Assembly: GCF_007860015.1 (NCBI RefSeq)
Contig: NZ_SJPS01000002.1
Span: 248,898-312,897 of the forward strand
DNA length: 64,000 nucleotides
Reading direction: 5' to 3'
DNA from: Bythopirellula polymerisocia
Lineage (GTDB): Bacteria > Planctomycetota > Planctomycetia > Pirellulales > Lacipirellulaceae
The position numbers were made by a program, and so were the translations under genes. Shown here in pieces: positions 1 through 6,807 of the stretch (position 1 is the stretch's first letter; the number at the start of each line of letters is the position of its first letter). Under the pieces are notes generated by a model. The model saw nothing but the letters and a program-made list of their open reading frames with translations, did no database searches and was not told where the DNA came from.

Positions 1-255
1 GAGTCCACCTGGAAAGACCTGGACGCCGATGGTCAACCCCACGAAGAGAAGATCACTTGGGCGTTGAAGCTGAACCAGGGGCAGTGGAGGATCTCAGGAA
101 TGGCTGCCGAATTGGGCGAGGATCAGCCCCCGATCGTGATGGATTTTGAAAATCCGGGCCAGTTCGCGGCGCCAACTTCTCAGGGCCCGAATACTTCCGC
201 CCCACGACAGGCTTCCCAGCCTCAACAGGATCCGTTTCTTTCTGGGCCTCGATAG
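1..255 (+). CDS. C-terminal end of an unidentified protein (5' truncated by window edge)
   Basis: Frame 1 is open from the first base to the TAG at 253-255, giving at least 84 residues. The visible part has a W-rich stretch (ITWALKLNQGQWRISGMA), resembling the last strands of a small beta-barrel or NTF2-like domain, then a low-complexity tail rich in Gln, Pro and Ser ending DPFLSGPR. A TTG at 64 could serve as a start, but the reading frame and its composition run without a break to the window edge, so truncation is the better reading. No family is recognised. A perfect hairpin follows 5 nt after the stop. Confidence 0.6.
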   Translation, partial: ESTWKDLDADGQPHEEKITWALKLNQGQWRISGMAAELGEDQPPIVMDFENPGQFAAPTSQGPNTSAPRQASQPQQDPFLSGPR

Positions 256-259
256 TATC

Positions 260-281
260 TTCTGTCAACTCTCTGACAGAA
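260..281 (+). terminator. hairpin after the truncated first gene
   Basis: TTCTGTCA (260-267) and TGACAGAA (274-281) form a perfect 8-bp stem with a 6-nt loop, starting 5 nt after the stop codon at 255. There is no long T-run behind it, so it may be a weak or factor-assisted terminator, or an RNA 3' end protector. Confidence 0.45.
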
Positions 282-542
282 ATCGATCATCCTTCTAGAC
301 TTTGCCCGACACGGCACTGGTGTCGACCTAGTCGTCTTATCTTGCTTAAGTTAACGCATTGGATGTCGCTTTCAATCTCTCGGTCACAGGACAATTTTGG
401 CTTGCCTGAAGGCGATCATAGTGAAGACCATTTCCTTGGGAATTCGGCTCCTTCTGGACTTATTGGGAATACTGCTAATCAGTTGATTTCTATCACAATT
501 GGTAATGTCAGGTAATTTGGTTCTTTTAGGCTAGTGGGCCAC

Positions 543-570
543 TTGACACAAAAAGTAGCCATGTTATTTT
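543..570 (+). promoter_or_regulatory. candidate sigma-70-type promoter upstream of the cysteine-rich protein gene
   Basis: TTGACA (543-548), a 16-nt spacer and TATTTT (565-570). The -35 is a consensus match and the -10 is a fair one. It would start a transcript near 577 with a leader of about 245 nt before the start codon at 822. It is the best promoter candidate in the 566-nt gap 256-821; I see no gene in that gap. Confidence 0.4.
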
Positions 571-576
571 ATCGGC

Positions 577-821
577 CTATGTTTTCTAATGCTCAAAGTT
601 GGTAAGCTAAACAGCGTGGCCGTGCGTAGGATGCCTCTAGGCGAGATACCTCCGGCAGCTGAAACAATACATTTTTGGTTTCCCCACAGCTACCGCCGTC
701 GTAGCACCTTGGGGTAAAAGATTTTGACGGTGAGAGAAGAAAAGAATTTGTAGCGTCGTTGAAGGAATTGTGTTCCTAAGCACAACGACGCTGGTTTTTC
801 CCAATGAGGAGGGATTACGTT
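577..821 (+). promoter_or_regulatory. long structured 5' leader with a terminator-like hairpin just before the ribosome binding site
   Basis: Two strong structures are visible. The first nests CCCCA (682-686)/TGGGG (710-714) around GCTAC (689-693)/GTAGC (701-705). The second pairs AGCGTCGTTG (752-761) with CAACGACGCT (783-792), a perfect 10-bp stem, with AGGAA/TTCCT (763-767/773-777) inside it, followed by GG and five T (795-799). The T-tract ends 5 nt before TGAGGAGGG (805-813), the ribosome binding site. A hairpin plus T-run at this place is what an attenuator looks like. No known riboswitch class was recognised. Confidence 0.45.
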
Positions 822-1292
822 ATGAGACGTGTTTTGATCGTGTTGACCGCCCTAGTTGTGGTCATGGCCGGCTTTGCCGCCACGGATGTTGAAGCTGGTT
901 TGTTCAATCGCAAGAAGTGCAAGCCTTGCTGCCAGCCAGTTTGCTGCCAAGCTCCTGTTTGCTGCGAAGCACCTGCTTGCCCATGTGAAGCCGCTCCCGC
1001 TCCTTGCGGTTGCGAAGCTGCACCTGCTTGTGGTTGCTCAGCTGCCGCTCCTTGCGGTTGCGAAGTTCAGCAGTGCAGCTGCCAATGCATGACCCGTCGC
1101 GAAGCCCGTAAGGCTAAGCGTGCTGGTTGCTGCACCCAGTGCAGCACCTGCTCGACTTGCTCGAGCTGTGGCGAAGCTCCTTGTGGTTGCGGCGCCCCCG
1201 CAATCGAGGGTTGCAGCAGCTGTGGCGAAGCCGCTGGCGAGATGGCTCCTGAAGCAGCTCCCCAGGCTCCCCAGAGCGATTCCACCACCTGA
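822..1292 (+). CDS. small secreted cysteine-rich protein
   Basis: A 156-residue protein. I chose the ATG at 822 because GAGGAGGG ends at 813, 8 nt upstream; an in-frame ATG at 804 overlaps that ribosome binding site. Residues 1-25 form a signal peptide (MRRVLIVLTALVVV, then a VEA-like cleavage site). The mature part has 28 cysteines as CC, CxC and CxxC groups separated by Ala/Pro, in PxCGCEAAPxCGC-like repeats, then a basic segment (TRREARKAKR), a second run of CSTCSSCGEAPCGCG type and an acidic Ala/Pro tail. The pattern suggests a metal-binding or heavily disulfide-bonded envelope protein; no function is assigned. A long structured leader precedes it and a bidirectional terminator follows. 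Confidence 0.75.
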   Translation: MRRVLIVLTALVVVMAGFAATDVEAGLFNRKKCKPCCQPVCCQAPVCCEAPACPCEAAPAPCGCEAAPACGCSAAAPCGCEVQQCSCQCMTRREARKAKRAGCCTQCSTCSTCSSCGEAPCGCGAPAIEGCSSCGEAAGEMAPEAAPQAPQSDSTT

Positions 1293-1330
1293 GCATTCTG
1301 CTTAAGCAGAGTACCAAGGTTGTAAAAATC

Positions 1331-1367
1331 AAAAAGCCGGCCCTTAATGTGAGGGCCGGTTTTTTTG
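1331..1367. terminator. bidirectional Rho-independent terminator between convergent genes
   Basis: CCGGCCCT (1337-1344) pairs with AGGGCCGG (1352-1359) around a 7-nt loop, with seven T after it (1360-1366). On the other strand AAAAA (1331-1335) supplies the U-tract. It lies between the plus-strand cysteine-rich gene (end 1292) and the minus-strand gene ending at 1386, so it can end both transcripts. Confidence 0.85.
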
Positions 1368-1385
1368 TTGGGGTGCAGTGGTTGG

Positions 1386-1988
1386 CTACTTCAACAAGAT
1401 GATTGCCAGAATCACAGCCATCAGGCAAATCAAACCTGTTAGGGCGATCGCGATCGCCCTTGCACGCTGACGGCGTGCACGCTGAAGACGGCGGTGGGTC
1501 GTTACGATCTCAGACTCTTGAGGTACTATTTCATCTGCCAATATCGGGGACTGTTGTGGCTGCGCAGTGCCTGCGGTGATTCCAGGGCCGGTCGGAGCTC
1601 CTAACTCCGGGAAGACATCACTTGCACGTTGCCAATCAAGCCAGTCAGACCTCCAGACCCAGCTGTCTTGATCGATACGTTTTTCTCCGATCCAGGCTTT
1701 TACTAGAGAAGTGTTGGCCGGCCCGAGTTGTTCCCCTCCCGCGGTGCGGATATGCCAGACATCACTCGCTATCGTGACACCTGAATCTGTGGGTATTCCC
1801 ATGCCACTATTTGAAGATGGTGGAAAACCTTGGCGAGGAGGGGCTTCGATGATTCCCTCTACTTGGCCTCCACTTTTTGAGGGAACCAGAAAGCGAGCAT
1901 CACAATCGGGACAGATGCCCCGTTTGCCGGCGAGATGTTCTTTCACATTAAGCTTGTGGCCGTTCGGGCACAGGAAGCGAATTCCCAT
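1386..1988 (-). CDS. zinc-ribbon / GYF_2-domain membrane-anchored protein
   Basis: A 200-residue protein. Residues 1-36 hold a zinc-ribbon-like start (C7-PNGH and CPDCDARF), a common N-terminus in planctomycete proteins of unknown role. Around residues 78-128 is a GYF_2 (DUF4339) domain, seen as WHIRTAGGEQLGP and later VWRSDWLDWQRASDV. The C-terminus (about 176-199) is one hydrophobic helix after an RRLQRARRQRAR basic stretch, so this is probably a tail-anchored cytoplasmic protein. GYF_2 domains are thought to mediate protein-protein contacts; the partner is unknown. It converges on the cysteine-rich gene and diverges from uppP. No clear ribosome binding site is seen. Confidence 0.8.
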   Translation of the reverse strand: MGIRFLCPNGHKLNVKEHLAGKRGICPDCDARFLVPSKSGGQVEGIIEAPPRQGFPPSSNSGMGIPTDSGVTIASDVWHIRTAGGEQLGPANTSLVKAWIGEKRIDQDSWVWRSDWLDWQRASDVFPELGAPTGPGITAGTAQPQQSPILADEIVPQESEIVTTHRRLQRARRQRARAIAIALTGLICLMAVILAIILLK

Positions 1989-2115
1989 GATAGTTCGTTC
2001 GTACGAGTATTTCTGCCAGGAAGAAACCTAATCTTAGCTTAACCGGCAGTTCAGCTCTCGAGAAGTGAAGGAATCGCGGCAGACACCAATGGGATCGCAA
2101 ATTATAGTAGTGACT

Positions 2116-2145
2116 TTGAAATAGTTTTCCCCTGGCTCGGATAAT
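2116..2145 (+). promoter_or_regulatory. candidate promoter of uppP
   Basis: TTGAAA (2116-2121), 18-nt spacer, GATAAT (2140-2145). The predicted start is near 2152, leaving a very short leader before the ATG at 2166, which lacks a Shine-Dalgarno sequence. Confidence 0.4.
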
Positions 2146-2165
2146 TCACTTTCGGCGCAATTCCC

Positions 2166-2966
2166 ATGACCTTTCTAGAGATTATCTTGCTGGCCGTTGT
2201 GCAGGGGTTGACTGAATTCTTGCCCGTTAGCTCCTCGGGACACTTGGTCGTGGCCAACGCAATCTTTGAATCGCTTGGCAGCGAGCCCGTACAAGATCTA
2301 GTCGAAGTAGAAATCGTCCTCCACTTGGGGACCCTGCTCGCCGTTTTGGTCTACTATCGTCGGGAAATCATGCGGCTATTCACCTCTGATCGTAGAGTGA
2401 TTCCTCTACTAATACTCGGTACAATCCCGGCTGCGGTGATAGGCATCTATCTGAAGAAGGGGCTCCCCGACGCGACGAGCGACCTCGTGCTTGAGAATCC
2501 GCTGGTAGCGGGAATATGTTTTCCCATTACTGCAGGACTGTTGTGGTGGGCTTCCCAGCGATCTGAGGGAACGACTAACTACACGCAACTCAGTTGGCAG
2601 GACACGATAAAGATCGGACTTTTCCAAGCCGTCGCTCTTCTGCCAGGCATTTCGCGGAGCGGTTCGACTATTGCCGGAGGCTTAAGCGTTGGCCTACAAA
2701 GAGAATCGGCCGCCACTTTTGCATTTCTGCTTGCCATCCCAGCAATCGCAGGAGGGGGACTTCTTGAAATGCTAGAAGCCATCAAGGAAGGAACGACGGG
2801 AACACCAATGGACACGTTGGCCGTAGGCTTCGCAATTTCATTTGCAGTCGGGCTTGTGGCATTGACTCTCTTGATCCGCTTCGTCCGCAGTGGGCGACTG
2901 GCAGTGTTTGCTTACTACTTAGTTCCGCTAGGGTTGGCGGTCGTTGGGTGGCAGTTGGTTGGCTAG
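2166..2966 (+). CDS. uppP: undecaprenyl-diphosphatase UppP/BacA
   Basis: A 266-residue polytopic membrane protein of the normal family length. It removes the terminal phosphate from undecaprenyl diphosphate, recycling the lipid carrier for cell-wall and surface-polysaccharide synthesis. Visible family motifs are the (Q)GLTEFLPVSSSGH block at residues 13-26, with the catalytic Glu and Ser/His residues, and PGISRSGST around residues 160-168. Hydrophobic segments alternate through the rest. The start is the ATG at 2166. It stands alone between a divergent minus-strand gene and the PhoX-like gene. CCAGTT/AACTGG (3002-3007/3015-3020) forms a small hairpin downstream, without a T-run. Confidence 0.95.
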   Translation: MTFLEIILLAVVQGLTEFLPVSSSGHLVVANAIFESLGSEPVQDLVEVEIVLHLGTLLAVLVYYRREIMRLFTSDRRVIPLLILGTIPAAVIGIYLKKGLPDATSDLVLENPLVAGICFPITAGLLWWASQRSEGTTNYTQLSWQDTIKIGLFQAVALLPGISRSGSTIAGGLSVGLQRESAATFAFLLAIPAIAGGGLLEMLEAIKEGTTGTPMDTLAVGFAISFAVGLVALTLLIRFVRSGRLAVFAYYLVPLGLAVVGWQLVG

Positions 2967-3138
2967 CAACAGAAGCAACGCGATCTTGACCAGTCGCCCC
3001 CCCAGTTGTGCTGAAACTGGCAAAAGGAGCGGGATTATTCACGCAAATCGAGCCTGGGGTTGATAGAATGGGTAAACTACAAGCCTGAGTCTATCCAGGC
3101 TAATTTTCTTGTTTCGGATAAGAATTGATTATCCCCCA

Positions 3139-4824
3139 ATGATCAGAATTCTCTCGGCAAACCTACTCTTTGTTGTGGCTAGTGTCACCCTGCTCTCTTC
3201 TGCATATGCACTCAACGGAGATACTCTGCAACTGAATCCGCGCAACAATTGGCGCGCTTTTGAAATCATCACCGTAGGCGACAATCCAGTGGACGACGGT
3301 TTTGATTGGACGATGCCATCCACTTTTGACGGGCTAGGTGCGCGTCTCTCGGACGCCTCGACATTGCGTATTCTGATCAATCACGAAATAAGTTACACCA
3401 CTATTAGCGAGGTAAACATTAATCTTTCCTCCTTTCGCACGGCTATCAGCAATACGATCAATAGTGGTAGTACAGACGGCGCCAGTTTTGTCACTTCAGC
3501 TCGCGAAGCTTTCGAACGTTGGAGTAGCAATGGCGGCGCCAGTTGGATTAATGCGTCTGATAAGAACAACACTCGCTTTGAGCGGTTTTGTTCTGGCCAA
3601 TCGTATCTTCCCCACACTTTCGGACCAGGGCGGGGATTCGTCGACAACATTTATATCACCGGCGAGGAAACCTTCGGCGATTTTTCGTTCAATCGACTGT
3701 TCGCTTTGGATATGAACAATCGCGATTTCTATCAACTTAGCGGCGTCACTGGCATCGCAAGTGGAGGCATTGGTGGCTTGCCCCGTGACTCATGGGAGAA
3801 TGCCGCGCTACTTGATACAGGTGAGACCGATCACGTTGCTTTATTACTTTCGCCCGACGGTGGGACTTCACGAATGCAACTTTACATCGGTGAGAAGGGA
3901 AAGGATATTGACGGCAATTCGTCCAATGACTTCCTAGCTCGCAATGGGTTGGCTTATGGAAGTACCTACTATCTAAAGGGTGTGCTCCCCAGCATCGGAA
4001 CACCTTCCAGCGGAACATTCGACACCACATCCACTGGCGCGTTGACTGCCAGTAAGTTCGAGGACATCGACACCAGCCCCAGTGATCCCACACGTGTCGT
4101 CCTGGGAAATCAAGATTTTGGCTTATTCACATTCAATTTTGATCTCGATTTCTTTGGCGGTAGTTTTAGTTCGGGATCGTCGAGTTTCTCGCTTTCCAAG
4201 ATCCAAAATGATATCTCCAATACGCTTGGCACATTTGGTGACCCTGACAACGTCGACTGGACTGCCCCCACAGTCCTGAACGGTAGGAAGTATGCTGAGG
4301 GTTTAATATTCGTCAACGAAGACAACAGCAACGGTGAAATCTGGATGAACGCCCCCGATGGGAGTGACCTGACGCGAATCGGCGACACGGCAGGGAATTC
4401 GTCTGCAACCGAGACCTCAGGAATCCTTGATATCTCCACTCTGTTGGGTTACAACCCCGGGAGCATCTTGTTGACTAGCAACCAGGGAACCAAATCTTCA
4501 CTTTCGGTATTGATCAATCCGTACGCGGAAATGGACGACGCCGATTTCGACGGCGATGGCGACGTTGATGGGGCGGATTTCTTGACGTGGCAGCGAAGTT
4601 TTGGCGCCGGGACATTGCCAAGCGTAGGGGATGCACAGCACAACGGAAACGTTGACGGCCAAGACTTGGCTGTTTGGCAAGCGCAATTCGGCAATACGTC
4701 TTTTTCGTCCCTGACGGCTGTTCCAGAACCGAGCAGCTTAGTTTTCTTGCTGGTTTTGGCGTGTGCCGCAGCAATGACTCCACGGTTCATTCGGTCTGGA
4801 ACTGTGTCTCTAATAGAAAGTTGA
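3139..4824 (+). CDS. PhoX/DUF839-like secreted protein with dockerin-like repeat and PEP-CTERM tail
   Basis: I chose the ATG at 3139 (561 residues), which places the signal peptide (residues 1-25, ending SSAYA) at the N-terminus; a TTG at 3109 is less likely. The body (about 30-450) has features reminiscent of PhoX-type phosphatases/DUF839: an RILINHE motif near residue 75, LFALDMNNRDFYQ, a DxxSWENAALLDTG segment and late FVNEDNSNGEIWM. I call this only a resemblance. Residues about 467-520 contain two dockerin-like calcium loops (DFDGDGDVDGADFLTWQ and NGNVDGQDLAVWQ). The C-terminus is VPEP, a hydrophobic helix and a basic end, the exosortase sorting signal. A 6-bp hairpin GGATAA/TTATCC (3116-3121/3129-3134) lies right before the start. 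Confidence 0.75.
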   Translation: MIRILSANLLFVVASVTLLSSAYALNGDTLQLNPRNNWRAFEIITVGDNPVDDGFDWTMPSTFDGLGARLSDASTLRILINHEISYTTISEVNINLSSFRTAISNTINSGSTDGASFVTSAREAFERWSSNGGASWINASDKNNTRFERFCSGQSYLPHTFGPGRGFVDNIYITGEETFGDFSFNRLFALDMNNRDFYQLSGVTGIASGGIGGLPRDSWENAALLDTGETDHVALLLSPDGGTSRMQLYIGEKGKDIDGNSSNDFLARNGLAYGSTYYLKGVLPSIGTPSSGTFDTTSTGALTASKFEDIDTSPSDPTRVVLGNQDFGLFTFNFDLDFFGGSFSSGSSSFSLSKIQNDISNTLGTFGDPDNVDWTAPTVLNGRKYAEGLIFVNEDNSNGEIWMNAPDGSDLTRIGDTAGNSSATETSGILDISTLLGYNPGSILLTSNQGTKSSLSVLINPYAEMDDADFDGDGDVDGADFLTWQRSFGAGTLPSVGDAQHNGNVDGQDLAVWQAQFGNTSFSSLTAVPEPSSLVFLLVLACAAAMTPRFIRSGTVSLIES

Positions 4825-4848
4825 TGCACTCGGAGCACCCAATGAAAC

Positions 4849-5691
4849 TCACCCGCTCCGGCGAAAGGCGACAATTGTCAAATCGTCAGGCTTCGAAGGA
4901 TGGTCGTCGGTGGGCCCTGCCTCCATACGCTGGCGGGCATCGGCTACCAATCGTTCTACGGCTTTAGGCAGAGGACCTTTGCGGCAACGCTCGATAATCT
5001 CATCCGTGAGCAAATTGTCGAGAAGACCATCCGAAGTCAAAATTAGCGTGTCCCTTAGCGACATCTTTCGAGGAGGGCCAACTTCTATTCGCATTTCGGG
5101 GGAGCCAAGGACATTAGAGATTAAATGCCGCTCTTCGTGATGAATGGCATCGGCCTCATCGATCAATCCAGATTCAACTGCGTACCCGATAGGTGAGTGG
5201 GCAAGAGTCTGAAATTTCATCTTGCCTCGTTGACCTACGAGCATGATCACCGAGTCGCCGATATGGTAGACGCGAACCGTATCGCCCTGAATCTCTGCGA
5301 TGCATAAGGTGGTCGCAGCACCGTTTGCAAGATCCATGACGGCTTCATTGGCGCGCTCGATGCCGGTCATGATCACAGCTCGGAGCTGCTCTGCGTCAAG
5401 GGCACCCTCGTTTTCTTCGGCTCGCTCACGGAGCGACTCTTCCATTGTTTCGATTGCCATCCTTGAGGCAATTTCGCCCGAAGCATGGCCCCCTAATCCA
5501 TCTGCAACGAGTAGAATGGCTTGTGTCTCCCCGACAGGAATCACTGCGGCGCAGTCCTCGTTGGCAGTAGTCTTTTCTGGAGCAGTGCGTGAAGCGACAA
5601 CCGCTACCCCTCCGGCAACGTTTCGTGTCTCCAGGTGGTCAGACTCGGCATGAAAAGTGAAGTAAGGTGCATCCATAGTTTGGGGCGGCAC
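4849..5691 (-). CDS. PP2C-family serine/threonine protein phosphatase
   Basis: A 280-residue cytoplasmic phosphatase that would dephosphorylate Ser/Thr proteins using two metal ions. Family motifs: NEDC at residues 44-47, VADGLGGHASGE at 62-73 (the metal-binding Asp-Gly), VRVYHIGDS near 135, LTSDGLLDNL near 213 and DDLTIVAF near the end. GTG at 5691 is the start: AAGGAG lies 7 nt upstream, while an ATG inside that gap is out of frame. It lies 125 nt downstream of the protein kinase on the same strand, the usual kinase-phosphatase pairing. Its end is convergent with the PhoX-like gene, only 24 nt apart. Confidence 0.9.
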   Translation of the reverse strand: MPPQTMDAPYFTFHAESDHLETRNVAGGVAVVASRTAPEKTTANEDCAAVIPVGETQAILLVADGLGGHASGEIASRMAIETMEESLRERAEENEGALDAEQLRAVIMTGIERANEAVMDLANGAATTLCIAEIQGDTVRVYHIGDSVIMLVGQRGKMKFQTLAHSPIGYAVESGLIDEADAIHHEERHLISNVLGSPEMRIEVGPPRKMSLRDTLILTSDGLLDNLLTDEIIERCRKGPLPKAVERLVADARQRMEAGPTDDHPSKPDDLTIVAFRRSG

Positions 5692-5738
5692 GGCATCGCT
5701 CCTTAAACACCGTATTCAACCTCGGTCTCGACGAGAAC

Positions 5739-5789
5739 TCCCGGTAAGATCGCTACAAGCAAGATACCGGTCAGCACTCCTTACCGGGA
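5739..5789. repeat. 10-bp inverted repeat between kinase and phosphatase genes
   Basis: TCCCGGTAAG (5739-5748) and CTTACCGGGA (5780-5789) are perfect reverse complements 31 nt apart, with a partial third copy (ATACCGGT) between. It lies in the 125-nt spacer, upstream of the phosphatase ribosome binding site. It could be an operator or an RNA hairpin. Confidence 0.5.
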
Positions 5790-5816
5790 TGCTGTAATTC
5801 ATTCTTGGGTCGGTTG

Positions 5817-6557
5817 CTACGACCAGCTCATCGTGTCTATATACTGCCGCAATTGGCCAGCTGTACGAAACTTACGCAAGATTAACGAACGTTTTAAGCC
5901 TCGACAAATGGCTTTGACCTCAGGAGGATGCTTTGAATACCACTGCTTTCCTCCGATAGCATCATAGAAGATTCGAATTAAATCGCAAACATCGTCATGC
6001 AGGTCATGGGCTCGAGCCGTGCCATAATCGTAGAAATCTAGCAACTTGATGTGAAAACCGATACCCAGTCGCCGAATAATTACGTTTCCCATGTGCAGGT
6101 CGCCGTGGTATTCCCGGGCATTATGCACCCCCTCCATCCCAAGCGAGAGGGCATGCAACAGATGCAAACCCTGAAAAACACTGAGTCGTCGACCAGGTTG
6201 GCGTGTTAAGAATTTACTCAATAGTTCGCCCTCGACGAGTTCCGACACTAAAAACGTCACCTTTTGTCCCTTGAAGACAAACGACTCGCTGGTGTGGTAC
6301 TGAATCAAAATTGGCAAGTGGCGTAGCTTGTTCAACTTGCGGGCGTAAATACGCGAGGTTCGGCCTTTGAGATTTCGCTGGGGGAAAAAAAACTTGCCGG
6401 CTCGTTCAATGTCGGTTTCCAATTCGCGGAGCTTATAAACCTCTCCCTCCCATCCTCGTCCCAAGCGAGAAATGATTTCATACTTGCCCGCCATTATTCT
6501 TCCTGGGGGGAGTTGAAACGTGGAGATCGATTGCGAGTTAGAGGGCCGACTGGGCAT
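5817..6557 (-). CDS. divergent protein kinase
   Basis: A 246-residue protein kinase-like protein with no membrane segment or sensor domain. Visible motifs: LPPGRIMAGKYEI before a glycine-rich loop (GRGWEGEVY, residues 33-41), a likely ATP-anchoring Lys in ERAGKFF (55), the catalytic loop HGDLHMGN (151-158, Asp153 and Asn158 kept, HRD changed to HGD) and DFY in place of DFG (174-176). It may be active but atypical, or partly degenerate. The fold is short because the C-lobe is trimmed. An internal ATG at 6494 has a better ribosome binding site (AGGAAG), but the N-terminal LPPG-YEI motif favours the longer form. It precedes the PP2C phosphatase, probably as its partner. Confidence 0.8.
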   Translation of the reverse strand: MPSRPSNSQSISTFQLPPGRIMAGKYEIISRLGRGWEGEVYKLRELETDIERAGKFFFPQRNLKGRTSRIYARKLNKLRHLPILIQYHTSESFVFKGQKVTFLVSELVEGELLSKFLTRQPGRRLSVFQGLHLLHALSLGMEGVHNAREYHGDLHMGNVIIRRLGIGFHIKLLDFYDYGTARAHDLHDDVCDLIRIFYDAIGGKQWYSKHPPEVKAICRGLKRSLILRKFRTAGQLRQYIDTMSWS

Positions 6558-6807
6558 TTGTTGTCGATCTAAAGGGGCTAATACGCGGCGGTGAATCTGT
6601 TCTTCCAGAGGGGCTCAATTGAATCGCCGGGGAGGTGCAATCGACCGAGTCGAGCCTAATACTATCATACCTCGGACAGGAGCAAATTGCGCCGGGAGAA
6701 CCTCAAAAAAGAACGCCATCCGCTCCCTACCATCAAGAGGCCCGGGAAGGAAAAATTGCATAGTAGCAGGCAATTATCAGAGGGAGTTTCCCAATCCACT
6801 TCGCCAG

